From: Saccharum officinarum | Lineage: Eukaryota > Streptophyta > Magnoliopsida > Poales > Poaceae | Length of the DNA stretch: 64,000 bases | NCBI GenBank assembly: GCA_020631735.1 | Contig: CM036215.1 | Location: 11,744,346-11,808,345 of the forward strand | Direction: 5' to 3' | Shown here: piece after piece, positions 23,670 to 36,000 of the stretch | Layout: each line of letters opens with the position of its first letter | Numbering within the stretch: position 1 is the stretch's first letter | The notes under the pieces: model-generated | The model's input: only the letters and a program-made list of their open reading frames with translations | Told to the model about the DNA's origin: nothing | Databases searched by the model: none | Made by a program: the position numbers and the translations under genes

Positions 23670-23849
23670 CTCTCTCCGTCCCTTTGAAAACGTCATTTTT
23701 TATTTTTGAACTTCTTGTTTGACCGTTCATTTTATTCAATTTTTTTATAAATAATAAAATAATTAAATTATTATTAAAGTATCTTTAATGATAAATAAGT
23801 TATAATAAAATAAATAATATTTGTACAAAACACTATGGGACGGAGGGAG
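23670..23849. mobile_element. Stowaway MITE
   Basis: CTCTCTCCGTCCC...GGGACGGAGGGAG terminal inverted repeats with TA on the left. The interior is AT-rich with the usual TTGACCGTTC block. Tc1/Mariner type. Confidence 0.75.
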
Positions 23850-24181
23850 AACCCCACGTTGCGTTCACTGCTGATGGTCGTCTTCGTGCGTGTCTCTGAA
23901 GAACGTGCTTTTCTGCCTGTTGAGTGCCATCTAAAAATGTTTCAGTCTGCTTGTCTCTGCGTTCGCCTTTGGAGCCTGTCAAACTGTTTTTTTGTTGATG
24001 TGCCTGTCAAACTGTCATGCGACAGGAATCGATGGGAGCCAGATATAACAAGGCATCCTGACCTGACAGCATCACATTCACAGGAACCAGGTGGATATTT
24101 ATAAAAATTTATAAATGTTCATGTTCACTTTGAATCCTTGACCAACTTTTCATCCCCTTTAATAGTCGTGCCAGCAATATA

Positions 24182-24400
24182 GGCCTGGTTTAGATAGCAA
24201 GTTTTTTCAATTTTTACTACTGTAACACTTTCGTTTGTATTTGATAATTAGTGTCTAATTATGGACTAATTAGGCTCAAAAGATTCGTCTCGCAAATTAC
24301 AGACAAATTATGTAATTAGTTATTTCTTTTACCTATATTTACTGCTCTATGCATGTGTCTAAAAATTCGATACGATCGAAATAGAGCGTAAAAATCATGC
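24182..24400. mobile_element. Truncated Tourist-like MITE
   Basis: The left end GGCCTGGTTTAGAT and the body (CTAATTATGGACTAATTAGGCTC, AAAGATTCGTCTCG) match the family. The right inverted end is missing; the match fades into a CATGCATGCATG run. Confidence 0.6.
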
Positions 24401-24937
24401 AATGCATGCATGCATATGCATCGCAGGATTTGGCCCGTCAAGGTATCAGGAAAGGCCTTCTTGGCCGTGACCGTGACTGGTCTACTCCCCGGTCGCCATC
24501 AGTGACACGTCGGCACGAGCAGGCAGCCAATGAGCGGCGTCGACGTGGATCCAGGACCCCGAATCCCCCATGGAGAGCTCTTGGCGCCACGTGTCGCCGA
24601 GGACGGCGGCCTGCCGACGTGGCCGGTCTGGGTCGCCGGGCCCACCGACTCCCAGGATTGCGTGCGGCCTGTGCTACTTCTCCGTTGACCGGCCGGGTGA
24701 AGGAAAACTAGGCCGCCGTTGGTCTGCTTCTGCTAGTGTGATTAATAATTTGGGAATGATGAGTGGTCGCTAGTAAGAAAAAGTATCGGTTCACCTTTCT
24801 TTTTTTGCTTTTAAACTGACTGTGATTGCTTATGGCATCGATCAACGGGCAGTTTCGTGCTTTGGTTTTGTTTTTGTTAACCGTCGCTTGTAACCAAATC
24901 AAATCCACCTCTAGATAGGTGACATATGAGATACTAT
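24401..24937. other. Intergenic, GC-rich then AT-rich
   Basis: 24420-24710 is GC-rich with overlapping open frames on the plus strand that resemble no known family. The remainder is AT-rich. No gene is supported. Confidence 0.4.
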
Positions 24938-25049
24938 GGCCTCGTTCTTTCAACTTATTTTTTTTTTCAGCCGAAATAGTATTTTTCTCTCACAACAAAC
25001 CAGTCAACAATGTTTTTCAGCCGGCTTATCAGTACAGCCGAATGAGGCC
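24938..25049. mobile_element. Very short MITE (112 bp), TAT duplication
   Basis: Ends GGCCTCGTTCT and AATGAGGCC are inverted, flanked by TAT (24935-24937 and 25050-25052). The 3-bp target duplication fits PIF/Harbinger. Confidence 0.65.
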
Positions 25050-25052
25050 TAT

Positions 25053-25620
25053 ATATGGGAAGTAGTATATATTTGCTAGCATGTCACCACTCATCAAGTA
25101 TATAGGTTGTTTTTTTTCGTTCCACCCATCCACCGGCGGTGGCACGTGGACATCTCGTAAACAGTTTGGTAGAGTTTCCACTTTTTGATTTTGAGCTTTA
25201 TTACTCTTCGATATATTTTACAATGAAGTGATTCTAACGTGGAGCATAGAAAAGTGATTTTTGGTGGTATAAACAGTTTCTCAAGGAGTCAAACAATTTG
25301 AATATTGACTAAAGTTATATAAAAAACACACATTTACAACATAAAACAAACATCTTCAGATTATTTACAGAATACATTTCCGTAGTAAATTTTAATAAAA
25401 ACAAAATGTTAGCACTATCCGTTACAAATTAGATAAAATTTAAACTAGTCTGACTGGCACGAACCACATAATTGCATTTTTTTTTGCGGACGGAGCTAGG
25501 ATCAGACTAGGATAATGTACCTACCCTCCTAATAAAGAACGCTGCAAGTAGCTTAAGGGCTTACGGCTATCTATCTCCGTCGAGGAGGCTTTGCTTGCCA
25601 CGCAAACTTTTTAATGCAGA
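25053..25620. other. AT-rich intergenic
   Basis: No coding signal and no element boundary identified. Confidence 0.5.
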
Positions 25621-26530
25621 TTTTCAGGGACAGGGAACTTTAATGGACACTCGCGTTAATAACGTTCGTTGAACCGGTGTCAAGCGTCGATCGTGCACAG
25701 CGTAGCTTTCGGGGGCATCTCCACGAAAACGATCGACCGGCTGGCTGTTCTGTTGCTGTGCACTGTGCGCTGTTCTCAGCTCCTGTGAGCGTGCGCGGTG
25801 TGCCGCTCTCGGCTCTCGCTCGCTGACGCCGGCAGACCCAGGCAAAGGCCATGGCCAAGGATAGAATACGACCCGACCCCCTCTGTCTCTGTCTCTGTCT
25901 CTGCCAGCCACCAGCACGTGGGACCCGCCAACAGAACGGAGCGTCCGTACGCGCACGCAACCGCCACGTGCCTGCCGGAGACGGTTTCAACTGACATAAC
26001 TGCCCCCACCTTCCGGGGCGCGGGGCCGCACGGGTCAAGCCCGGGCGCCGATCGCCGCGGACCAGCGCTCGCTCTTGCTGCCCCGGAAAGCCCGGAACTG
26101 CCCCTGCCTGCAGCGGTGCTGCCGGTGGTGCAGGTGGAGTGGAGGAGGGCATTTCTGTCCGTCGAGGAAAAGTTGCCGGAGCCCCTGCTTGCTACTGCTA
26201 CGTGCTCCGCTCTTCTGGAAGCGGCGCAGAAGCGTCCGCTCCCGTGAGGCGTGGGCCCGCCCCGGGAGAGGAGGTCCCTGGTCCGCGGGTCCGCGGGTCG
26301 GGGTCTAGGGGGCCTCTGGGTCCCACGCGTCAGGGGCAGCGCGTCCACGGCGCGTCGCTGCCGCGTGTGGCCGGCCGTGTCCGCGTTTCGTTTCACTCGG
26401 TTTTGTACTGCCGCCCCCCACTCCACGAGAAGAAAACTCACTCGGTTTGTTTTAGGAGTGCCAGCACTCATGGTAACCGCGCCGTGTTTAGCCTCGCTAA
26501 TCGCGCTTTTGCCAAGCCACGCATGTAATG
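25621..26530. other. GC-rich island without a supportable gene
   Basis: About 900 bases of GC-rich sequence with ACGTG motifs and a (TGTCTC)n run near 25873. Overlapping open frames are present on both strands but none has a recognisable motif. It could be a promoter region, a degraded gene or an unannotated non-coding transcript. Confidence 0.35.
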
Positions 26531-26535
26531 TCGTA

Positions 26536-26765
26536 CTCACTCCGTCCCATTAAAAGTGGCGCTTTTTATTTTGGGTACCGTTTTTGACAATTTGTCTTAT
26601 TTAATTTTTTTTTGCAAATTATAAAATAAATAAAATAGTATTAAAATATCTCTAATGATAAAATAAGTCATAAAAAAATAAATAATATTTATACAAAAAT
26701 TTTGAATAAGACGAACGGTCAAATAAGATGGCACGGAGTCCAAAACGTCACTTTCAATGGAACTA
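26536..26765. mobile_element. Degenerate Stowaway-like MITE
   Basis: Left end after TA reads CTCACTCCGTCCCATT. The right part carries AAACGTCACTTTCAATGG, an imperfect complement of the left AAAAGTGGCGC block. The interior is AT-rich. Confidence 0.55.
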
Positions 26766-27715
26766 GTTTCAGCTGCATTTAACAGTGTCACGTAAACATC
26801 TCTAATGACGTGACAACATTTCTATAATAACCAGATAAAGAGAAAAAAATTGGCTCAGGTTCTAACTTCAAGATGTTAGATGTCTACCTCTGAAACAATA
26901 GGATGCAATTATAGGGTGTCCCATTTCACGTGGCAGCCATGAGAACAATGTCATGAAACTTTTTCACTAATTAAGAATTATCTAAGGGCATCCCAATCCA
27001 TAAACTAAAATGATTTCTATGTTCATTAATTAGGATAAAGCAGAATGATGATATGACATTACAGTTAAGGAAAAACAGATGATGCAAGGGTGTCTTCAAC
27101 AAGAAATCATGTTTGCACGAGAACAAATACATGGAGAGGTATGATAGGTCCTAAATAATAGGAGAAAAAAGACACATGATTTAGACAAAAAAAAATCGTT
27201 CAAAAACCATATGTTGCGGATGTGATTTTTTATGTGTAGTTTTTACAAGATTTGATAAGTACTACAGAAACTACGAGATAATTTCTGGGCTAGAACTGCT
27301 CCAAGGGGACACAATATATTATAATTTGTCACAAACTGATGATACCCTACCATGCTAATGCATGTAGATAGGATCGGCTAATTTGTGAGCACGCATTACA
27401 TACCATTGCGAGCTTAGACATCTTATCCACTTTCTACACATGAACCGGTAATGTATAATAAAACAAACCTTCGCTAAGCATCTCAATTGTACATGCTGCT
27501 CCAAGAGAACCATTCTAAGTCTTTTTGCTTGTTTCTCCCGGCACATATTCAGTCTATAATTGTTGATGATTCAGTTTTGTCTGAGTAATGGAAATTTATA
27601 TTCCCCTAAAAAAAATTCAATAGTAGTTTTCCCATATAAAATTTGGTACTAGTTGGAGGCAAGGAGAGCACAAAGACTTGCTGTCAATGACGTGAGATCG
27701 ACTAAGGCCTTGTTT
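26766..27715. other. AT-rich intergenic
   Basis: No gene, RNA or clear element seen. Confidence 0.5.
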
Positions 27716-27948
27716 AGTTGGCAAAATTTTTGGCAAAATGCAACTGTATCACTTTCGTTGTTATTTGGCAATTAGTGTCTAATCATGGTCTAATTAGGTT
27801 TAAAAGATTCGTCTCATCCATTTCGTCTAAACTGTGCAATTAATTTTATTTTTTATCTATATTTAATGCTTCATACATGCGTCCAAAGATTCGATGTGAC
27901 GGAGAATCTACTGTTCTTTTGCAAAAATTTTTGCATCTAAACTGGGCC
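27716..27948. mobile_element. Tourist-like MITE with TAA duplication
   Basis: 233 bp, GGCCTTGTTTAGTTGG...ATCTAAACTGGGCC, flanked by TAA at 27713-27715 and 27949-27951. PIF/Harbinger type. Confidence 0.85.
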
Positions 27949-28537
27949 TAATAGCTGGAGCCACCAACAGCAAAATCTTATAGGAGATGCTGCATGTCTA
28001 TCTATATAATGACCCCACCAAACAAAATGGAAAAAAAGCTAGATAGACTTGTTGGCTACCTAATAATTCATAGCTAATATTAACTGCTATTAGCTAGTTT
28101 AGTTCAAGTTCAATTGTGTTAGTTGGATATATAACAATTAGCTAAACTATAAGTTAGATCTGTTAGAATTAAGGATATAATTATTAGCGGCTAACTATTA
28201 GCTCTATATAATTCTAAACATGACTTAAAAGCCAATGATATACCTACATGTTACACCACGTTACCAAATGACCTATTTCCAATTAGAAACTATTTATAAG
28301 GACGAAATGGCAAAACAAACACAAAAATGCCTGGAGGATAAAACCATATGTACCCCAAGAACAAAAACAAAACATTCATCCCAAGCCCAGAAGAATTTTC
28401 AGCAGGAACCAGACTATAAATAAACAAGCAGAAGCAGTCCCCTCCCCTTCCATTTGCATCACGCCTATCTCCTCTCCTAAAATTAACTAATTATTCCGCT
28501 TAATTTAACTAATCACCACCCTAATCTCGCGGCCTCA
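27949..28537 (+). promoter_or_regulatory. Upstream region of the ROH1-like gene
   Basis: AT-rich with inverted TAGCTAAT-type repeats around 28070-28210, then a pyrimidine-rich segment leading to the TATA box at 28538. No coding sequence. Confidence 0.45.
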
Positions 28538-28544
28538 TATAAAA
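28538..28544 (+). promoter_or_regulatory. TATA box of the ROH1-like gene
   Basis: TATAAAA, about 230 bases before the start codon. A C-rich leader follows, so transcription probably starts near 28570. Confidence 0.6.
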
Positions 28545-28768
28545 CCTCCCCACCACCCCCTCCCATCCATCGTCCTCGAGGGACGGCCACCCCACATCCC
28601 CATCGCCAACGAGCCAAGCCTCGCCCCTCGCCACGCCACGCCACTAGCGGGCGCGCACCCGACAGCCCGCGAACCCCGCCCGCCCGCTCCCTTGCCCAGG
28701 CGCGCGCGAGAGAGAGAGACGAGATCCGCTCCGGGCCGGCGGCGAGCAGGATCGCCGGACGCCGGGCG

Positions 28769-30034
28769 ATGCCGGTGACGGACTACCAGGGCTCAACCTC
28801 CTCGCCCTTCTCCTTCGGCCGCTCGCTGCTGTCGCTGCGCAGGGACACCACCGCCATCATGCCGTCGGGCGAGGAGGCCGACCTCGAGGCGTTCCAGCGC
28901 CACGTCGCGTCGACGCTCGCGGAGCTGCTTCCCGCGGCGGAGACCGCAGCCGGTGCCGGCGACGCCTCCGCCTCCGCCGCCGCGGCGTCGGGCGAGGAGT
29001 TCCTCTCCGCCGCGTGGATCCGCCGCCTGCTGGAGGCGTTCGTGCTGTGCCAGGAGGAGTTCCGCGTCGTGGTGGCCCAGGCGCGGCGCCGCGCCGGGGC
29101 GCAGCTGCCTGCGGCCGCCGAGAGGATGGTGGCCGAGTTCCACGAGCGTGCCGTCAAGGCGCTGGACGTCTGCAACGCGGCCCGGGACGGCGTGGACCAG
29201 GTCCGCCGCTGGGAGCGCCTCGCCGACATCGCCGCCTCCGCGCTGAGGTCCCCCGGGGAGGTCCACGAGGGCCAGCTCCGCCGCGCGCGCAAGGCGCTCA
29301 CCGACCTCTCCGCGCTCCTCGTCGACGACGCCGCCGCGGCGTCGGGGGCCGGCGGCGTCGCCTCCTTCCTCTCCTCCCACCGCAACCGCTCCTTCGGCCG
29401 CGCGCGGGCCTCCCCGTCGCGCACCGCGGGCTCCGCCGCCGCGGCATCCGCGACTGCCTCCCACTTCCGCTCCCTCTCCTGGAGCGTGTCCCGCACCTGG
29501 TCCGCCGCGCGCCAGCTGCAGGCCATCGGGGCGGGTCTCGCCGCGCCGCGCGCGCACGAGGCGGGCCTCGCCGCGCCCGTCTATTCCATGGGCTGCGTGC
29601 TCCACCTCACCGCCTGGGCGCTCGTCGTCGCCGTCCCGTGCCCCGACCGCGGCAACGCGCTGCAGGCCCACCACCTGCCGGCCGCGCCGCCGCGCGCCGC
29701 GTTCCCCTGGGCGCCGCCTCTCCTCGCCCTGCAGGAACGCCTCGCCGAGGAGGGCAAGCGCAAGGACAGGCGCCATTCCTGCGGCCTGCTCAAGGAGATC
29801 CACTCGCTCGAGAAGTCCACGCAGAAGCTCGCCGAGGCAATCGACGCGGCCCCCATCCCCCTCTTCGGTGACAGAGAGAACGACGTGCGGGAGGCTGCCG
29901 CGGAGCTCGCCGCCGTGTGTGAAGCCATGAGGGACGGCCTGGAGCCGCTGGAAAGGCTGGTACGCGAGGTGTTCCACCGCATTGTGCGCAGCCGCGTCGA
30001 TGGCCTTGATTCATCCATGCACAATGCCGACTGA
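28769..30034 (+). CDS. ROH1/BYPASS1-like protein (DUF793)
   Basis: Intronless gene for a 421-residue protein of the plant BYPASS1/ROH1 family (DUF793). ROH1 of Arabidopsis binds an EXO70 exocyst subunit, and BYPASS1 controls a root-derived signal, so a cytosolic role near secretion or signalling is likely. The start MPVTDYQGS is typical of the family. The N-terminus carries FSFGRSLLSLRRD, then a helical region with EAFQRHVASTLAELL and WIRRLLEAFVLCQEEF (about residues 85-100). A Ser/Arg-rich loop (SSHRNRSFGRARASPS, about residue 205) follows, then the hydrophobic stretch MGCVLHLTAWALVVAVPC near residue 274. The C-terminus is helical and probably coiled. Length and single-exon structure fit the family. 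GC content is very high, typical of grass single-exon genes. Family is fairly sure; the exact paralogue is not. Confidence 0.85.
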   Translation: MPVTDYQGSTSSPFSFGRSLLSLRRDTTAIMPSGEEADLEAFQRHVASTLAELLPAAETAAGAGDASASAAAASGEEFLSAAWIRRLLEAFVLCQEEFRVVVAQARRRAGAQLPAAAERMVAEFHERAVKALDVCNAARDGVDQVRRWERLADIAASALRSPGEVHEGQLRRARKALTDLSALLVDDAAAASGAGGVASFLSSHRNRSFGRARASPSRTAGSAAAASATASHFRSLSWSVSRTWSAARQLQAIGAGLAAPRAHEAGLAAPVYSMGCVLHLTAWALVVAVPCPDRGNALQAHHLPAAPPRAAFPWAPPLLALQERLAEEGKRKDRRHSCGLLKEIHSLEKSTQKLAEAIDAAPIPLFGDRENDVREAAAELAAVCEAMRDGLEPLERLVREVFHRIVRSRVDGLDSSMHNAD

Positions 30035-30587
30035 TTTGATTGGCCCGCCTGCTGATCGAAATTCTGCCTGCAATTGGGCAATGTGGCGACCCTAGGTAGC
30101 TTTTCTTGCTTCTTGGTTTGCTCGTTTATGTTCTCTGGTCATATTGAGTACGTATATCTGTAATCTTCTTGCAAAGAAGGGATTTGAATGTGGCCATCAT
30201 GATGTAAAGATGGCTGCTTAGTTCCCATGTTTTTGATGCTGCATTTGGTATATATATAATATTTCATCCAATTTTTGTTAGCCATGGTGGCCGATTAATG
30301 ATTAACCGGTTGTTATGTTCTACTTCTAGAGTTGTACAAGATCGTTCAGAAATGTGACATTTGATCTAGTTAAGATGGAAAGAATAGTTTTCTCCCTTGA
30401 ATTTGCCGCTTAAAATCTGAGATGGCTAGCATGTTTTGGGTTGCAAAGATTTGATTTTGGAGGTTGCTTTGCAAGGAATGTTAATAGAATATATGGTCTT
30501 CTTGTGCTCTAAAGTTGCCCATGATCACTTGAGACATGTGATCTTTGAAATGCTCCAGGAGTTATGGAAATGGAGGAAGCGAGCTTT
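30035..30587 (+). other. 3' UTR and spacer of the ROH1-like gene
   Basis: AT-rich after the stop codon; no open frame of note. A polyadenylation site is likely within the first 300 bases, but no single signal stands out. Confidence 0.45.
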
Positions 30588-30830
30588 GGCCCTGTTTAGT
30601 TTCCAGAAAATTTTGCAAAATTTTTTAGATTCCCCGTCACATCGAATCTTTGGACACATGCATGAAGCATTAAATATAGATAAAAAATAAAACTAATTAT
30701 ACAGTTTAGACGAAATGGACGAAACAAATCTTTTAAGCCTAATTAGACCATGATTGGACAATATTTGCCAAATAACAACGAAAAGAGCTACAATGCTGTT
30801 TTGCAAAAAAATTTGCATCTAAACCAGCCC
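30588..30830. mobile_element. Tourist-like MITE
   Basis: GGCCCTGTTTAGTTTCC...CTAAACCAGCCC with TTT on both sides. The body shares CATGCATGAAGCATTAAATATAG-type blocks with the other family members. Confidence 0.78.
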
Positions 30831-31867
30831 TTTGTTCTGTAACAGAAATTGCCGGTTACAGTTTGGTATCATTCGTATGTTTTGCTTTCTGAAGATCACA
30901 ACGCTGTCACTGTCACACATGTTCTGTGTGATTTGAATTTGAAAAGTTGCGATGGGCATATTTGGACAATATGCCATGTTCCGAGAATTATGTTTGATTG
31001 GGTTCACGATGAATCAACTGACTTGTGTTCTGCTATATACTAGTATCTTGTTACACTCTGAAAAGCAAGGAGAAAACACTGGTATGTCCTGAACAAGCGT
31101 TGAACCAGCACCAGCCGTTTCTCGCTGAACTTAAATGCAATCGCCATTTTTCTTTGGGCACTCCGAAATGTCCAATCACCACGTTTGCTGATTGGCGTTT
31201 ACGGCATCGTAATCTTGTTTAGGAAAGGTCGTCTTCCCTGCGAGCTTTATTGAAATGCAGCTGGAATCCACCATCATCTGCTGACAGTCAAACATTTCCC
31301 ATCTACTGATTACTCGTCTCGCATTTTTGGATGCTTCATGGTGATGCAGAGGATGACATGGGACTTGGGAGAAGCTTGTTTCGTTTGGACATCAGCAAAT
31401 TCAGCAATCCAGATGCCCCTCACTGCCGTGAGCTGTCCTCCGGGAACCCTTGCAGAATCGTTCTTGGTCAGAGCAGAGGGCAGCATTGTTCAGCAGTGGC
31501 AGGCTCTCTCGCCCAGCTGGTGCTGCAGCAACAGCAACACGCCGTCGCTCTCCCCGTCCCCGGGCCGGCCGGCCGGCTGCTAATGTTGGTCGCCGTAATG
31601 GCGACCCGACCCACGGTCCCTCGCGTCACGTTTCCGTCGGCGGCGACAGACAGGGGACCTCCGCCAGGTCCCCGGCACAGCTCGCTCTCACATCACCGGT
31701 CACCGCCGGAGGTCGGCACGACGACCGGGTTCGGCTGCGGAGTCCCCCACACCGTTCGTCGCCTTGACCCGGTGCTGAAAGGATCAACCACCTCTGTTTT
31801 TTCAACAGTCAACCGCTTACCAGAATTGCTGTTCTCTTCTGGACAAGGGTTCAGGATTAAGGGTCCA
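30831..31867. other. Intergenic, with a GC-rich part at 31490-31760
   Basis: Open frames of up to 182 codons cover 31331-31879, but they overlap in several frames, show no known motif and look like composition effects. No gene is claimed. Confidence 0.4.
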
Positions 31868-32112
31868 GGGTGTGTTTAGTTCCGCGAAAAGGTGTAAAAA
31901 AAGTACTGCAGCACGTTTTGGTTTTATTTGGTAAATAGTGTCCAATCGTTGACTAATTAGGTTCAAAACGTTCGTCTCGAAAAGTACAACCAAACTGTAC
32001 AATTAGTTTTTGATTTCATCTAAATTTAGTACTCCATGCATATATCGCAAGTTTGATGTGACGGATAATCTTTTGTTTGCACAGTGTTTTTTTTGAGGAA
32101 CTAAACACAGCC
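31868..32112. mobile_element. Tourist-like MITE (GGGTGTGTTTAGTTCCGCGAAAAGG subfamily)
   Basis: Ends GGGTGTGTTTAGTTCC and the complement of GAGGAACTAAACACAGCC. It is very similar to the element at 57403-57650. The flanks CCA/TCA are an imperfect duplication. Confidence 0.78.
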
Positions 32113-32435
32113 TCAGACGTGCAGCCAACATCCACACCAGACACCAGGTCATGCTGGTCTCGGCTGTCACCGGAAAAGGCAGCATGTCACGCACATACGC
32201 AGCACTGACACGAGCCTGACCGCACGAGACACGGACGGCATGAGGATACAGTTTTAGAAGCACATGCAGATCCAGCTACGGCAGGATGCCAGAACAAATA
32301 TTCCTACAGCAATTTCACCAAACAGAAATAACACCCTGGACGGCAGGGCAGCCAGGACCATCCAGATCATCAGACAGGCTGATCGTCTGCATGTACAAAG
32401 CAGGTTGCAGGATTTACAGCAGCACAAAAACGAAG

Positions 32436-32682
32436 GAGTTGTTTAGTTGGTGAAAAAGTTTGGGTTCGACTACTGTAGCACTTTTCGTTTTATTTGGCAA
32501 TTTATGTCCAATCATGGACTAATTAGACTCAAAAGATTTATCTCGTGATTTACAACTAAACTGTGTAATTAGTTTTTTTTTCTTTCGTCTACATTTAGTA
32601 CTCCATGCATATACCGCAAGATTTGATGTGACAGATACTGTAGCACTTTTTGGGTTCACTTTTCGTGAACTAAACAGGCTCG
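32436..32682. mobile_element. Tourist-like MITE
   Basis: GAGTTGTTTAGTTGG...GAACTAAACAGGCTC, flanked by AAG/GAAG. The interior has ACTGTAGCACTTTTCG and CCATGCATATACCGCAAG blocks shared with relatives. Confidence 0.7.
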
Positions 32683-33049
32683 AAGGTGACTTAAAATCAA
32701 ACGTAAAAAAGATAAGGCTTATTTGGGCATAAGCTCACTGATTGTCAGCACATCCTAAACTGAATGTTAAATACACCAGACGACAAGGATTATAAATTCA
32801 CAGCAAGGGTGCACATCTACAGCACTATGAATGAAATGAAAAAAGAATCAACTATTTATACAGAATAGGATCTAGCAAGCTGGAAAAATCATTGCTTCTA
32901 GGATCTTTACAGTGCTACCTGCCTGTCTTGGTGTTGGATTCTGGTGGGAACCTTTATGCAAGCTTAGTTTTCCTTGCCTGGTCAGTACTCAGTAGTGTGC
33001 GCTATTGGTTTGGTATGTGGCAGTATTACAAAGACGAGCGGTGTTGTTG

Positions 33050-36000
33050 TCATCGGAACAGGTCAGGGAAGGACCACATGATGAACTTGGTGTAGAGGTC
33101 AGTCTCCAGGAACTCAATGTGGGCTGCTCTGCCGATTATGGTGTTCAGGCTTCGCCCTTGGTTGGACTGGTCAAAATTCACATCGCAGCGCATGAATGTC
33201 CGGGTGTCAGACGAGGGCGCACGGATCTGATCCAAGCAGTTGTTGAGCATTTCTGTGAAGACTTCACCCTTCTTTGAGGTGTCTGATGATGCAGCTGGGC
33301 AGAGCTCGATTCTCGCTGAATGATATGGTACATAGCCATCCTGGAAGAACAAAAAGATGCGCATTGCTCACAAGTCATGACATGCTATAAGGACTATAGA
33401 GGCCAAATTGTTTACTGCAGCAAAACAAATTCCACACACACAAGTAAATTAATATTAGAGATGAGAAAAGGGAATAACCTGTGGTGATGATAACAATATG
33501 ATATTTTTGAAGTTCTCCAATGTTTTCAACTGTATGAACAAGAACAATAATAGTTAATCATAAATTCATCTTGATGTGAATAAAATCTAGCATAAATCAC
33601 CAACAAGTCGAATGGCCTAAGTTACTCCAGATGGGGACTTCGTACCTTGCAAAGCTTATAAAAGTATGTATTTTGGGGGTCTTGATCATCACTGAAAGTG
33701 AGTTGATGGATGCATTGCGCTCCCTTGAGCTTTTTCAGCAGCCAGAGTCCAGAATTGAACAAAGAATTTGAACTGTACCAGTAACCCAAGTGAGGCCCTG
33801 ATATTGACATGTATGTGTAGAGGTTCTTCAAGTATGGTTGCAATGCAGGTTCTGTTAAGATGGGGCAAACAATCAGCACTATATCTATCAGATTCTTGAA
33901 AAGATTTGTTAGGAAAGTTGGAAGAGACCTGCCAGGGCACTTCTAATGATGATGTTCCCAATCGAATGGCCAACAAAACTTAACTTCAGCTCTTTGCAGC
34001 CTCCGTATCTTGAAAGCTTATCCATTTTCTTCTTCAGGAAGGCAACTACCTCCCCAGCCAACCTGCTACCCATTTCTTTGAAGTCTCCAGATGTTTTATC
34101 TTCATTAGCCTCAGACATTAGGCAATCAGCTCCAGGATCCAATAGAAGCCATTGGTTTCTAACAAGACGTAAATCCAAATGGTGACCCTGTTTATTTAAA
34201 TAAGAGTAAGGTTCCGATAAGTATTACTTTTAACTCAGATCAAGCATAAAAGAGGCAAATGGAGCTTGCCTGAAAACCATGCACAAAAATGACAGCTCGC
34301 AAGATGCGTCCACTTTTTTTACCAGCACTACTTTTGGGTACCAGAGACTCCCCTTGTAGTTTAGGTAGCACAATAGTATCCTTTTGTTCAGAAGCATTTG
34401 AAGCCAGATCCTTGCTGGAACTATGCTGTGGAACAACCATGACATGTTGTTCTATAAGAACAACAGGAACACGTGAAGGATCAGCATATATATGCATATC
34501 TTGAACAGACTGTGTATTGATCTGCAAAATGCATCAAATCAGTACATGTTTCAGGGGCAAGTTTTGCACTCAACTATTCTTAAAGAACAAAACAGTGTCA
34601 AACCTTCATTTGTGCTATGCTTTTCCTGTGTAGTTCCGCTCGTGAAGCAGAGTTCTGTACAGGCTGCACACATATATAGACTGTTAAATAGAGATAGGAG
34701 TGATAAAATACAGTTATGAATAGAACTTCTTGGCGAGGGCAATTACGTCATCATGGAACTTCCTTGAGACAGAACCTCTAAGAAGGGAATGACGGTGAGA
34801 TGAGTCATCAGTCATACTCCGCAGATAGCGATGAGGCATCTCAATTTTTGAGTGAACAGTCCATATTGACCATTCTGCCTTCCTATCAATAGCCCAAGCA
34901 TCATGCAAGTAATCCAATATCTTTGTTTTATTTAGCCTGAATAGATCAAGAGAATATTGTTGGACATGGCAAACATAGAATGTATGATCACTTTAAGTAC
35001 ATGATAAAATCAATAGAACACTTGCCTATGAAATTTCAAGAATGCATTCCATAGGAGTGAAAGCTGTCCACTCAGAGTTAGAAACAGTTCAAACAGCTCT
35101 TCCTGGGGAAGAGTATACAGCATAGAATCATCTGTACCATTAACCATATCGTTGGGTCTCTGCAGAAGCCAGACGTAACACATTTTAAATCCGCAACTTT
35201 CCTGTTGTTAATATATCCAAGATGATCATAAGCATAAAATGAAGCATACCTCCAAGAAGTCATGTAAAATGCCAGCCAACTGTCCCACACCCTTGCCAGT
35301 TGCAGGGAACACTTTACTAGAATTCGGTAGTCCAGATTTTGATGCATTGAATGACTCATATTTACCAAGATTCAAGTCAGCAGCATCTAAATCCTCGACT
35401 GTCTTACCAATAGCACCACTGATTTTGTTGAGTTCTTCAAGCAACATTTTTCTAGAAGTTAATAATGCCTTAACAATGTTATATGATGTAGGACCTAAAC
35501 CTTGGTCTGGTACCTGCAAATAAAATGCCACTTTTACTCAATGTTCAACAAAATACAATAAAAACATGACAATCAACCACTGCAGGATCTAAATATTGGG
35601 AAATCAGTACCCCTCCGTTCTAAATTGTAAGTCGTTTTAGCTTTCCTTAATTCAAATTTCTCTAAACTTTGACTAAGTGTCTAAGTTCATAGAAAAATGC
35701 ATAAAAATCATAGTTCGGCTAGGCGCCGACTAGGCGCGCCTAATCGGTAGTCGATGGGCTGCCGCGTAGCCTAGGGGGTTGGGCGGAGTCTAGGCGGGCG
35801 CGTCGCCTAGGCGGCACTCAGCGGCGCCTCGGCGGCGATTCTGCGGCGCGCAGGCGCCCAAGGCGGGCGCGTAGACGCTCGCAGACGCTGCTCGGACCGC
35901 GCTCCCGCTCGTCCTCCTCCGCGGCTCCGCCTGCGACGCGCGCCGGAGGGGAAGTTCAGCTGCCGGCCTCGCTCCTCCCCGCCGGCCCTGCTCCCCGCCG

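Noticed and set aside
28783..29977. Minus-strand frames of 247 and 394 codons opposite the ROH1-like gene
   Set aside because: They are shadows of the GC-rich DUF793 gene and have no recognisable motif.
31331..31879. A possible 182-codon gene
   Set aside because: Three overlapping frames of equal quality, no motif, and its 3' end runs into a MITE.
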